Assembly: GCA_900753685.1 (NCBI GenBank)
Contig: CAAEAB010000230.1
Coordinates: forward strand, 1 to 14,203
From: Lachnospiraceae bacterium
Lineage (GTDB): Bacteria > Bacillota > Clostridia > Lachnospirales > Lachnospiraceae
Length of the DNA: 14,203 nt
Reading direction: 5' to 3'
How positions within the stretch are numbered: position 1 is the stretch's first letter; every line of letters starts with the position of its first letter. This document shows positions 7,382-14,203 of this stretch, piece after piece. The position numbers and the translations under genes are program-made. The notes under the pieces are model-generated. The model did not search any database, was not told the origin of the DNA, and saw only the letters and a program-made list of their open reading frames with translations.

Positions 7382-7669
7382 TATATAGAAAATGTGATGA
7401 GAAAGAGGAGTAGGAACAAAACCTCTACAGAGACGATGGCTCACCGGCTGAAAGGCCATCCAGAGAAGTAGGTTCTGAAGGTAGCTTTTGAACAGGACAG
7501 GTGAAACCGATCTGGGCCGGCATGTAAGGCCCGCCGATGGTTCTGGCAAGTAGCCGGTCACGGATGGTTCCGTTAAAGACTATAGAGATATACGAAAGTT
7601 TTATGTTTCGTATAATTAAGGTGGTAACGCGAGCTTTCGCCCTTATGGGGTGGAGGCTCTTTCGATTTT
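7382..7669 (+). ncRNA. T-box leader RNA controlling valS (tRNA-Val sensing)
   Basis: T-box leaders read uncharged tRNA in cis and permit transcription of synthetase genes. Stem I runs about 7401-7489: GAAAG 7401-7405 pairs with CTTTT 7485-7489 at the base, GAAC 7414-7417 pairs with GTTC 7472-7475 above the specifier loop, and GATGGC near 7435-7440 pairs with GCCATC 7455-7460 distally. The specifier is read as GTA (Val) at 7481-7483. Stem III is a perfect nine-pair hairpin, 7589-7597 with 7606-7614. The antiterminator pairs TAAGG 7617-7621 with CCTTA 7641-7645, leaves a seven-base bulge TGGTAAC at 7622-7628, and continues as GCGA 7629-7632 with TCGC 7637-7640. The bulge TGGT would pair with the tRNA acceptor end, discriminator A, which fits tRNA-Val. 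The competing terminator overlaps it. Confidence 0.93.
7631..7669 (+). terminator. T-box intrinsic terminator (regulated)
   Basis: The segment 7631-7642 (GAGCTTTCGCCC) pairs over all 12 positions, with G-T wobbles, with 7648-7659 (GGGTGGAGGCTC) around the loop TTATG. TTTCGATTTT follows at 7660-7669. The hairpin shares bases 7631-7645 with the antiterminator, so the two folds exclude each other: uncharged tRNA should favour read-through and charged tRNA should favour termination ahead of valS. Confidence 0.9.
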
Positions 7670-7684
7670 AAGGAGGAAAGAAAA

Positions 7685-10342
7685 ATGCAGTTGGAGAAAA
7701 CCTACAATCCGGCGGCCATTGAGGACAAGCTTTATCAGAAATGGCTCGACCATAAATATTTTCATGCGGAGGCAGACCGGAGCAAGAAACCCTTTACGAT
7801 TGTGATTCCGCCGCCAAATATTACAGGCCAGCTTCATATGGGCCATGCCCTTGACAATACATTACAGGATATTTTAATTCGCTCCAAACGGATGCAGGGA
7901 TACAACGCCCTCTGGCAGCCAGGAACAGACCATGCAAGTATCGCGACAGAGGTTAAGATTCTGGAGAAATTAAAAGAAGAAGGTATCAGCAAAAAGGATT
8001 TAGGCCGCGAAGCCTTTTTGGAGAGAGCATGGGACTGGAAGAAAGAGTATGGCGGCCGTATTATTAGCCAGCTTAAGAAGCTGGGTTCTTCCTGTGACTG
8101 GGACAGAGAGCGTTTTACCATGGATGAAGGCTGCAACAAAGCCGTTGAGGAAGTATTTGTACGTCTTCACGAAAAAGGTTTGATTTATAAGGGAGCCAGG
8201 ATTATTAACTGGTGTCCGGTATGTAAAACATCTATTTCTGATGCAGAGGTTGAATATGAGGATCAGGCCGGACATTTCTGGCATATTAATTATCCGGTGG
8301 TTGGTTCAGATGAAATGGTGGAAATCGCCACAACCCGTCCGGAAACCATGCTGGGTGATACGGCGGTGGCTGTACATCCGGAAGATGAGCGTTACAAACA
8401 TCTGATCGGAAAGAAGGTTCTTCTGCCGATCGTCAATAAAGAGATTCCGGTGGTAGCTGATGAATATGTAGACAAGGAATTTGGGACCGGAGTGGTTAAA
8501 ATCACTCCAGCACACGATCCAAACGATTTTGAAGTGGGCAAAAGACACAATCTGGAGCAGATCAACATTATGAACGATGATGCGACGATCAACGAAAATG
8601 GCGGTAAATATGCCGGCATGGACCGTTATGAAGCCCGGAAGGCTATCGTTGAAGAGTTGGACCGCCTTGGTCTGCTTGTGCGGATTGAAGATTACAATCA
8701 CAATGTAGGTACCCATGATCGGTGTAAGACGACGGTAGAGCCGCTCATTAAGCAGCAGTGGTTTGTTAGGATGGAAGAGCTGGCAAAACCGGCCATCGAC
8801 GCATTGAAAAAGGGTGATTTAAAATTTGTCCCTGAGCGTTTCGATAAGACCTATCTCCATTGGCTGGAAAATATCAGGGACTGGTGTATTTCCCGTCAGC
8901 TCTGGTGGGGACACCGGATTCCGGCCTATTACTGTCAGGATTGCGGCGAGATCATGGTAGCCCGCAAGGCGGATGCGCCGACGGTATGCTGCAAGTGCGG
9001 CGGAAATCATATTGTTCAGGATGAGGATACACTGGACACGTGGTTCAGCTCCGCTCTGTGGCCGTTCTCCACATTGGGATGGCCGGATAAGACGGAGGAT
9101 TTGGATTATTTTTATCCGACTAACGTCCTTGTTACCGGCTATGATATTATTTTCTTCTGGGTTATCCGTATGGTATTCTCAGGCCTTGAGCATATGGGTG
9201 AAGTTCCTTTTGATACGGTGCTCATCCACGGCCTTGTGAGAGACTCCCAGGGACGGAAGATGAGTAAGTCCCTCGGCAACGGTATTGATCCTCTGGAAGT
9301 CATTGACAAATACGGCGCCGATGCGCTGCGGTTTACGCTGGTTACGGGCAATGCTCCTGGAAATGATATGCGTTTCTACTGGGAGCGGGTGGAAGCCAGC
9401 CGTAACTTTGCCAATAAAGTGTGGAATGCGTCCCGGTTTATGCTGATGAATTTTGAGCAGGCTGAGGAAGCGGGTATTTCCATAGACAATGTGACATTGG
9501 ATGATCTGACTCAGGCGGATAAATGGATTTTATCCAAGGCCAATACACTGGCTAGGGATGTTACAGCCAATATGGATAAGTATGAGTTGGGTATCGCTGT
9601 TCAGAAGCTCTATGATTTTATCTGGGAAGAATTCTGCGACTGGTATATTGAGATGGTTAAACCACGTCTGTATAATAATGAAGACACAACGAAGGCCGCG
9701 GCTCTCTGGACGTTAAAGACGGTACTGATTCAGGCATTGAAGCTTCTCCACCCATATATGCCGTTTATTACGGAGGAAATTTTCTGTAATGTTCAGGAAG
9801 AAGAGGAATCTATCATGATTTCTTCCTGGCCGGAATATAAGGACGAATGGAATTTTGAAGCCGATGAAAATGAGGTGGAAACGATTAAAGAAGCTGTACG
9901 GGGCATCCGTAACGTGCGTACAGGCATGAACGTACCGCCGAGTAAAAAGGCAAAAGTCATCGTTGTTTCTGAGAATGAAGAGGTTCGTAAGATTTTTGAG
10001 GACGGTAAAGTATTCTTTGCCACACTGGCCCATGCCAGCGACGTTTTGGTTCAGGCGGATGAGACGGGCATTGAAAAGGACGCCGTATCCACAGTGATTC
10101 ATCAGGCGGTTATCTATATGCCGTTTGCTGAACTGGTGGATATTGAGGAAGAAAAGGCTCGCCTTGCGAAAGAAGAAGAAAAGCTTCACAAAGAAATTGC
10201 CAGAGCATCGGGAATGCTGAATAATCCGAACTTTGTCAGCAAGGCGCCGGAGGCTAAGATTCAGGCCGAGCGGGATAAGCTGGAAAAATATACCCAGATG
10301 TTAAAGCAGGTGGAAGAACGATTGGAAGCCTTAAAGGGATGA
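7685..10342 (+). CDS. valS: Valine--tRNA ligase
   Basis: ValS charges tRNA-Val with valine in the cytoplasm. The 885-residue length is normal for the bacterial enzyme. The class Ia signatures are present: [15 protein letters not shown] with the HIGH-type HMGH at 51-54, and KMSKS at 525-529 in [19 protein letters not shown]. The editing (CP1) domain is inserted between them, with [15 protein letters not shown] typical of Ile/Val/Leu enzymes. WCPVC around 176-180 and the CQDC ... CCKC pairs around 420-442 look like zinc-binding knuckles. WFSSALWP begins at 453. The anticodon-binding domain follows, and the C-terminal 70 residues form the Lys/Glu-rich coiled-coil arm characteristic of ValS. AAGGAGG at 7670-7676 lies eight bases before the ATG, just after the T-box terminator. 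The stop overlaps the folC start (ATGATGA), so the two genes are coupled. Confidence 0.98.
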   Translation: MQLEKTYNPAAIEDKLYQKWLDHKYFHAEADRSKKPFTIVIPPPNITGQLHMGHALDNTLQDILIRSKRMQGYNALWQPGTDHASIATEVKILEKLKEEGISKKDLGREAFLERAWDWKKEYGGRIISQLKKLGSSCDWDRERFTMDEGCNKAVEEVFVRLHEKGLIYKGARIINWCPVCKTSISDAEVEYEDQAGHFWHINYPVVGSDEMVEIATTRPETMLGDTAVAVHPEDERYKHLIGKKVLLPIVNKEIPVVADEYVDKEFGTGVVKITPAHDPNDFEVGKRHNLEQINIMNDDATINENGGKYAGMDRYEARKAIVEELDRLGLLVRIEDYNHNVGTHDRCKTTVEPLIKQQWFVRMEELAKPAIDALKKGDLKFVPERFDKTYLHWLENIRDWCISRQLWWGHRIPAYYCQDCGEIMVARKADAPTVCCKCGGNHIVQDEDTLDTWFSSALWPFSTLGWPDKTEDLDYFYPTNVLVTGYDIIFFWVIRMVFSGLEHMGEVPFDTVLIHGLVRDSQGRKMSKSLGNGIDPLEVIDKYGADALRFTLVTGNAPGNDMRFYWERVEASRNFANKVWNASRFMLMNFEQAEEAGISIDNVTLDDLTQADKWILSKANTLARDVTANMDKYELGIAVQKLYDFIWEEFCDWYIEMVKPRLYNNEDTTKAAALWTLKTVLIQALKLLHPYMPFITEEIFCNVQEEEESIMISSWPEYKDEWNFEADENEVETIKEAVRGIRNVRTGMNVPPSKKAKVIVVSENEEVRKIFEDGKVFFATLAHASDVLVQADETGIEKDAVSTVIHQAVIYMPFAELVDIEEEKARLAKEEEKLHKEIARASGMLNNPNFVSKAPEAKIQAERDKLEKYTQMLKQVEERLEALKG

Positions 10343-11631
10343 TGAAGGAGATCGTTGACTACTTATATAATATCCCCCGGTTTGCAAGGACCGGGGGGCT
10401 TGAACAGACCCGGGAGCGGCTCCGGCTGCTCGGAAGTCCGGAAAAAAGCTTTCATTATATCCATGTGGCGGGGACTAATGGCAAAGGTTCGGTCTGCGCC
10501 TATATGGAAAGCTGTCTGCGTCAGTTTGGCTATAAAACAGGCCTGTTCACATCGCCCCATCTGGTACGGATCAATGAACGTATTCGGATAAATAACGAAG
10601 AAATCAGCGACGAAGCCTTTGCCGAGGCCTTTTATAAGGTGAAGGCTCTGGTGGATGCTCAGGCGGCTCAGGGAATTGCCCATCCGACCTTTTTTGAGTT
10701 TATTTATCTGATGGCCATGTGGGCTTTTGGAAAGGCCGGGATTGAATACGGCGTTATTGAAACCGGACTGGGAGGCCGGCTGGATCTGACCAATGCGGTG
10801 GAAAGGCCGGATTTGACGGTGATCACATCGATCGGCTTGGACCATACGGCGATTCTTGGAGATACTATTGAAAAGATTGCGGCGGAAAAGGCCGGCATTA
10901 TTAAACCGGGAGTGCCCCTTGTCTATCTGGCTGCCCGGCCGGAGGCGGCGCAGGTTATTGAAAAACGGGCTGGCGAAATATTGTCCTGGCCGGTGCGGCC
11001 GGAATGGATGGTAGATATTTCTGGGACGGCGGGACAGATTCATTTTTCTTTAGAGTGTCCATATTTTGAAAAGTATGATATAATGCTTAATACCAATGGC
11101 ATGTATCAGGTGGAGAATGCAGCGCTGGCGGTGACGGCCATGGAGATTTTGAAAAAGGACCTGGAACGCTGTGAACCTGAAACAGAATTTCGGAGAAGGC
11201 TTCTGACCGGACTTGAAATGATGCGCTGGCCGGGGCGGATGGAGTCTGTCGGTGAGGACGTCTATGTGGATGGCGCTCATAATGACGACGGCATTCGGGA
11301 GCTGGTGCGTTCTGTGGAGCAGGCCTTCCCTGAGAAGGATATTTATCTGGTATTTGCCGTGGCGGAGGATAAGGACTATCGTGAGATGGTCCGTCATTTG
11401 TGCAGTATAAAGGGGCTGAAGGGCGTCGTTGTCACTGAGCTTGATAATGGACGGCGCAGAGATTTCCATGAGGTTATGGGAGATTTTCAAAAAAACTGGA
11501 ATGGAAATATTCAGGGCACATATAATGTAAGTGAAGCCATAGCTGCCGGACTGGCATGGAAGGGCCGCGATGGCGTTTTGATATGTACAGGCTCCCTTTA
11601 TCTGGTTGGGCATGTGAAGGAGATATTTTGA
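10339..11631 (+). CDS. folC: Folylpolyglutamate synthase / dihydrofolate synthase
   Basis: FolC adds glutamates to folates and often also makes dihydrofolate from dihydropteroate; it belongs to the Mur ligase superfamily and acts in the cytoplasm. The protein is 430 residues, a normal length. The ATP-binding P-loop GTNGKGS is at 45-51, followed by the folate-binding [15 protein letters not shown] at 71-85. [13 protein letters not shown] and [12 protein letters not shown] lie in the central domain, with [26 protein letters not shown] after them. WPGRMESV and [11 protein letters not shown] begin the C-terminal ligase domain. Two adjacent ATGs, 10339 and 10342, could serve as start, and AAAGGG just upstream is a weak site, so reinitiation after valS is likely. 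The stop TGA overlaps the next gene's ATG by one base. I cannot tell from sequence whether it has both activities or one. Confidence 0.96.
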   Translation: MMKEIVDYLYNIPRFARTGGLEQTRERLRLLGSPEKSFHYIHVAGTNGKGSVCAYMESCLRQFGYKTGLFTSPHLVRINERIRINNEEISDEAFAEAFYKVKALVDAQAAQGIAHPTFFEFIYLMAMWAFGKAGIEYGVIETGLGGRLDLTNAVERPDLTVITSIGLDHTAILGDTIEKIAAEKAGIIKPGVPLVYLAARPEAAQVIEKRAGEILSWPVRPEWMVDISGTAGQIHFSLECPYFEKYDIMLNTNGMYQVENAALAVTAMEILKKDLERCEPETEFRRRLLTGLEMMRWPGRMESVGEDVYVDGAHNDDGIRELVRSVEQAFPEKDIYLVFAVAEDKDYREMVRHLCSIKGLKGVVVTELDNGRRRDFHEVMGDFQKNWNGNIQGTYNVSEAIAAGLAWKGRDGVLICTGSLYLVGHVKEIF

Positions 11632-11792
11632 TGATTAACTTTGATGAGGAACTTAAAAAATACAAACCGAGTCTTGAGGTGGATCAGGCGGAAGAGGCAA
11701 TTCAGCGAAATGATCTCAGAGATGTGGTCGACATTGTTGAGGAGATGCTTCAGGAATTTCGTAACGATCCGAAGCGTTTTAAGCAGTTTTAG
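11631..11792 (+). CDS. Conserved-looking 53-residue protein of unknown function
   Basis: This is a small acidic protein that I do not recognise. Translation starts at ATG 11631, which overlaps the folC stop (TGATG), with AAGGAG at 11617-11622 eight bases upstream, a well-placed site that argues for real expression. The sequence reads as two amphipathic helices: a short one around EELKKYKPS and a longer one at about 18-43, ending EEMLQEFRNDPKRFKQF. There are no cysteines, no membrane segment and no recognisable motif. An in-frame extension upstream to 11556 is possible but would be translated from inside folC and has no ribosome binding site. Its stop lies 11 bases before the next gene, whose ribosome binding site overlaps this stop, so it sits inside the valS-folC operon. 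The function cannot be inferred. Confidence 0.8.
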   Translation: MINFDEELKKYKPSLEVDQAEEAIQRNDLRDVVDIVEEMLQEFRNDPKRFKQF

Positions 11793-11803
11793 GAGGGACG
11801 TCT

Positions 11804-13270
11804 ATGAATTGTCCGAAATGTGGTACGCCCCTTGAAAATACATACCGTTGTCCGAAATGCGAATACGAAGAACCGATGATGAAACGGATTATCCGGGCTT
11901 CTAATTATCATTATAATGTGGGCCTGAGTAAAGCGCGGATTCGGGATTTGAGCGGCGCCATTACGTCGCTGCAGATGAGCCTGAAATATAATAAACGTCA
12001 TACGAATGCGCGAAATCTCCTCGGATTGGTTTATTTTCAGATGGGAGAAACCGTGTCTGCGTTAAGTGAATGGGTTATCAGCGTTCATTTTCAGAGTAAG
12101 GGAAATATTGCCCGAAATTATATCAAAAAGGTTCAGAATAATCAGGGACAGCTGCAGGTGATCAATAATACGATTCAAAATTATAATCAGGCGCTGAAGT
12201 ATCTGGAAGAAGGAAACGGGGATCTGGCCATTATCGAGCTGAAAAAGGTGGTCAACCTGAATCCGAATTATATCAGGGCTTATCAGCTTCTGGGGCTTTT
12301 ATATATCCAGCATAAGCAATACTCAGCAGCGAAAAAGATATTATCCCGGGCGTTAAAGCTGGACAGAAACAATATAACGACGGTCCGCTATATGAATGAG
12401 CTTGTCGGCTATTCTACCAGCCAAAGACGGAAAAACAGGGCTGTGGAACGGGAAAAGGCGGCTTTTATTCAGATTAAAGATCCGAATCCCATCGTTATTG
12501 AGCGGACGGCGGGAAGTTATACGGATTTTAATACGAGCACCCTTTCCTTTGTCAATATATTGATTGGTATTATTATTGGCGCTGCGGTGGTCGGGCTTTT
12601 GGTGGTGCCGTCTATTCAGAAAACAAAGGCGGCCGAATATAATAAAGCGGTGGTAGAATATAGCAGTCAGATTTCTGAGAGAAATAAAGAAATTACAACC
12701 CTTCAAAATCAGGTGGATGCCCTGACCGGCGAAAATGATACGCTGAAAAACAATGCGGATAACACAGGCAGTCTGGCGGATGAGGGTCATAATGAAGAAT
12801 TGCTGATTCAGGCCATGAAGTCCTATCTGGATAATGATTTTGTAACCTCGGGAACCGTACTGGCTGATGTGGATAAAACGCTTTTGAGCAGCCAGGACGC
12901 CCAGTCCGTCTACGATTTTCTGCTGACAAAGACAAGGGATACGGTAGTGAATCAGATTTATGCGGAAGCCTATGAATATTATGACCAGAAGGATTACATG
13001 AATGCAGTAACCTATTTCCGCAAGGTATTGAACCTGAATGGAGATTCGGTGGAGGCCTGGTTTTATTTGGGACGGGCTTACCAGTACCTGACAGATTTCG
13101 AACAGGCGCGCAATTGTTACAATACGATTATGAATAATTATGGCGACAGTGATTATGCCGATGACGCCAGAACTTATCTGAGTCAGATTGAAAACCGGAC
13201 GTCGGAAAACCAGTCGTCGGAAAGTGAGCCGTTGGAAAGCGAGCCGTCGGAGAATGAAACCGGGGAATAA
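11804..13270 (+). CDS. Membrane protein with N-terminal zinc ribbon, TPR repeats and extracytoplasmic coiled coil/TPR domain
   Basis: This 488-residue protein belongs to no family I can name precisely. Residues 3-19 contain two CPKC pairs (C3, C6, C16, C19), a zinc ribbon. TPR-like helical pairs follow at about 35-95 and 123-190 (YNQALKYLEEGNGDLAIIELKKVVNLNP; AYQLLGLLYIQHKQYSAAKKILSRALKLD). One membrane segment spans about 247-271. The basic RRKNRAVEREK before it suggests the N-terminal half is cytoplasmic. Residues 275-316 look like a coiled coil, and 380-460 form further TPR repeats (AVTYFRKVLNLNGDSVEAWFYL), probably outside the membrane. The last 20 residues are an acidic pentapeptide repeat. 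AGGAGGG at 11791-11797 precedes ATG 11804. Such proteins often act as scaffolds, and a cell-envelope scaffold is possible but inferred. A terminator-like hairpin follows the gene. Confidence 0.88.
   Translation: MNCPKCGTPLENTYRCPKCEYEEPMMKRIIRASNYHYNVGLSKARIRDLSGAITSLQMSLKYNKRHTNARNLLGLVYFQMGETVSALSEWVISVHFQSKGNIARNYIKKVQNNQGQLQVINNTIQNYNQALKYLEEGNGDLAIIELKKVVNLNPNYIRAYQLLGLLYIQHKQYSAAKKILSRALKLDRNNITTVRYMNELVGYSTSQRRKNRAVEREKAAFIQIKDPNPIVIERTAGSYTDFNTSTLSFVNILIGIIIGAAVVGLLVVPSIQKTKAAEYNKAVVEYSSQISERNKEITTLQNQVDALTGENDTLKNNADNTGSLADEGHNEELLIQAMKSYLDNDFVTSGTVLADVDKTLLSSQDAQSVYDFLLTKTRDTVVNQIYAEAYEYYDQKDYMNAVTYFRKVLNLNGDSVEAWFYLGRAYQYLTDFEQARNCYNTIMNNYGDSDYADDARTYLSQIENRTSENQSSESEPLESEPSENETGE
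13202..13261 (+). repeat. Four in-frame 15-bp tandem repeats at the end of the zinc ribbon/TPR gene
   Basis: The four units start at 13202, 13217, 13232 and 13247. Each is close to TCGGAAAGTGAGCCG and five codons long, encoding SENQS, SESEP, LESEP and SENET. A diverged unit ATTGAAAACCGGACG (IENRT) sits just before them at 13187-13201 and may be the ancestral copy. Because the unit is a multiple of three, gain or loss of copies keeps the frame. The tail is acidic and probably disordered. Confidence 0.85.
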
Positions 13271-13287
13271 ATGATATAAAGCGATAC

Positions 13288-13329
13288 AAAAGATGAAAAA
13301 TTCACGAGAGTGTTTTTTTCATCTTTTTT
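13288..13329 (+). terminator. Intrinsic terminator-like hairpin between the valS operon and spoIIA
   Basis: AAAAGATGAAAAA at 13288-13300 pairs perfectly over 13 bases with 13315-13327. An inner CAC/GTG stem (13303-13305 with 13310-13312) is capped by a GAGA tetraloop, with a 2x2 T mismatch between the two stems. The 3' arm ends in TTTTTT at 13324-13329. A-rich and U-rich arms flanking the hairpin could allow termination from either direction. It lies 17 bases after the upstream stop and 18 bases before the spoIIAA ATG. Confidence 0.85.
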
Positions 13330-13347
13330 AATTTGGGAGGCGAGGCA

Positions 13348-13686
13348 ATGGAAATGGAATACGAGGTGAAGGGGCCCTATCTGATCTTGGGGGCCGGAAA
13401 AGAACTGGATCATCATCAGGCAGAGCGCATACGCCGGAGACTGGATAAAATCGGCAGGGAAAGGGAGATTCGCAATATTATTTTTGATTTTTCAGAGACA
13501 ACCTTTATGGACAGTTCCGGTGTGGGCATGTTGATTAGCCGTTACAGGGATCTTTCGATGATCGGCGGTACAGTTTGCGCCGCCGGTCTCTGTCCGGCCG
13601 TAGAAAAATTATTTTATGTCTCCGGCCTGCATAAAATTATTCGGGTCTATTCGGAAGTGGAGGATGTTTTCAATGGGCAAAAATGA
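13348..13686 (+). CDS. spoIIAA: Anti-sigma F factor antagonist SpoIIAA
   Basis: SpoIIAA binds the anti-sigma factor SpoIIAB in the forespore and releases sigma-F; it is inactivated by SpoIIAB-dependent phosphorylation. The protein is a 112-residue STAS domain, the usual size. [17 protein letters not shown] at 17-33 matches the family's GELDHH region, and [17 protein letters not shown] at 53-69 carries the phosphorylation site, with S56 aligning to Ser58 of the Bacillus protein. [21 protein letters not shown] completes the fold. I chose ATG 13348 because GGGAGG at 13335-13340 lies seven bases upstream; ATG 13354 is a possible alternative, and an in-frame TTG at 13333 would overlap the ribosome binding site. 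It overlaps spoIIAB by 14 bases. No sigma-H or sigma-A promoter fits between the upstream hairpin and this gene. Confidence 0.96.
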   Translation: MEMEYEVKGPYLILGAGKELDHHQAERIRRRLDKIGREREIRNIIFDFSETTFMDSSGVGMLISRYRDLSMIGGTVCAAGLCPAVEKLFYVSGLHKIIRVYSEVEDVFNGQK

Positions 13687-14098
13687 GATGAAAGTGATAT
13701 TTGGAAGCTGTTCAGAAAATGAAAGCTTTGCGCGGATGGTTATTGCGGCCTTTGTGGCCCGTCTGGACCCGACCCTGGAGGAATTGGCGGATATTAAAAC
13801 AGCAGTTTCCGAGGCCGTAACGAATAGCATTATTCATGGTTATGGCGGCGGCGAGGGAAATATCGAGATGAGAAGCTGGATTGACGGGACGGAGGTGTCG
13901 GTGGAAATTGTGGATTTTGGTATGGGAATTGAAAATATCGAGAAGGCCATGGAGCCAATGTTTACGACAAGGCCAGATATTGACCGCTCGGGTATGGGAT
14001 TCGCTTTTATGGAAGCGTTTATGGATGATTTAGAGGTGGCGTCTGAGCCCGGGAAGGGAACCCGGATTATTATGAAAAAAAGCCTGGGAGTGGTTTAA
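13673..14098 (+). CDS. spoIIAB: Anti-sigma F factor SpoIIAB (serine kinase)
   Basis: SpoIIAB holds sigma-F inactive and phosphorylates SpoIIAA. It is a GHKL-type ATPase of 141 residues, close to the 146 of the Bacillus protein. NESFAR at 16-21 contains the conserved arginine used in partner binding. The N-box is [14 protein letters not shown] at 45-58, with E47 and N51. The G1 box is DFGMGIE at 81-87, followed by [20 protein letters not shown], which holds the G2 glycines of the ATP lid. I chose ATG 13673, which has GGAGG at 13659-13663 nine bases upstream. An earlier in-frame start at 13616 would add 19 residues translated from within spoIIAA and has no good site. The 14-base overlap with spoIIAA indicates coupled, balanced synthesis of the two partners. 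Confidence 0.97.
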   Translation: MGKNEMKVIFGSCSENESFARMVIAAFVARLDPTLEELADIKTAVSEAVTNSIIHGYGGGEGNIEMRSWIDGTEVSVEIVDFGMGIENIEKAMEPMFTTRPDIDRSGMGFAFMEAFMDDLEVASEPGKGTRIIMKKSLGVV

Positions 14099-14104
14099 AA
14101 ATCT

Positions 14105-14203
14105 ATGGAATTTCTTGAATTGCTTTTAGCCGCAAAATCAGGGGATAAGGAGTCAAGAGATTTACTTGTAGAGAAAAATATGGGATTGGTATGGAGCGTC
14201 GTG
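14105..14203 (+). CDS. sigF: RNA polymerase sigma-F factor SpoIIAC, 3' end outside the window
   Basis: From ATG 14105, 33 codons stay open to the window edge. They encode MEFLELLLAAKSGDKESRDL, then LVEKNMGLVWSVV. The RDLLVEKNMGLVWSVV stretch matches the start of region 2 of sporulation sigma factors, and sigma-F in particular, and the gene follows spoIIAB in the standard spoIIA order. The gap to the spoIIAB stop is only six bases. The ribosome binding site is weak: GGAGTGG at 14087-14093, 11 bases from the ATG, inside the end of spoIIAB, so translation is probably coupled. Sigma-F is the first forespore-specific sigma factor and is held by SpoIIAB until SpoIIAA frees it. The fragment carries regions upstream of 2.2 only, so promoter-recognition parts cannot be examined. 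Confidence 0.93.
   Translation, partial: MEFLELLLAAKSGDKESRDLLVEKNMGLVWSVV

Noticed and set aside
10363..11043. 226-residue reverse-strand open frame inside folC
   Set aside because: folC on the + strand has complete family motifs; the reverse frame has no recognisable domain and an odd Pro/Arg/His-rich composition.
13246..13270. Sigma-H-like -10 GGGGAATAA (13262-13270) as the spoIIA promoter
   Set aside because: The -10 matches RnnGAATww, but the only AGGA-like -35 (GTCGGAGAA at 13246-13254) is only seven bases away, too close, and it lies in repeat DNA. It remains a candidate only if start mapping supports it.
1..14203. Defence system, toxin-antitoxin pair, phage or insertion element
   Set aside because: All genes belong to housekeeping, regulatory, metabolic or sporulation families or to unknown proteins without such motifs; there are no inverted terminal repeats, integrase or transposase.

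Overview
This window looks like the chromosome of an anaerobic, endospore-forming Firmicute, most likely class Clostridia and plausibly Lachnospiraceae. The reasons are the spoIIA sporulation operon, a T-box in front of valS, GlpP-type control of glycerol-3-phosphate genes, and strong AGGAGG-type ribosome binding sites. Base composition looks moderate by eye. Every gene is on the + strand and genes are tightly packed. I see no mobile element, tRNA, rRNA, CRISPR array or sign of recent transfer. The family placement is inference.

Region 1 (1-2592): the 3' part of a large gene for a protein of unknown function. It has an N-terminal segment resembling a degenerate actin/Hsp70/FtsA-type fold and a C-terminal helical TPR-like part. 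Its stop codon overlaps a TTG start of glpP, the glycerol-3-phosphate-responsive mRNA antiterminator.

Region 2 (2593-7313): a promoter and a long leader hairpin, the sort of target GlpP acts on, precede a glycerol-3-phosphate operon. It encodes a cytoplasmic glycerophosphodiester phosphodiesterase, a GlpA-like FAD dehydrogenase with a C-terminal four-cysteine cluster domain, a pyridine-nucleotide-type flavoprotein, and a small four-cysteine DUF1667 protein. Together they would release glycerol-3-phosphate from phospholipid headgroups and oxidise it anaerobically. An MgtC/SapB-family membrane protein gene follows after 24 bases.

Region 3 (7314-13270): a sigma-A-like promoter and a complete T-box leader with resolvable stem I, stem III, antiterminator and competing terminator. 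These control valS, which is followed without gaps by folC, a 53-residue unknown protein, and a membrane protein carrying a zinc ribbon and TPR repeats that ends in an in-frame 15-bp tandem repeat. A terminator-like hairpin lies after it.

Region 4 (13271-14203): spoIIAA, spoIIAB and the first 33 codons of spoIIAC (sigF), the forespore sigma-F partner-switching module. The hairpin sits so close to spoIIAA that no promoter fits between them.

The named systems here are known families. The least described parts are the first gene, the small proteins after folC and DUF1667, and the regulatory RNA details. I did not find convincing evidence of a wholly new system.
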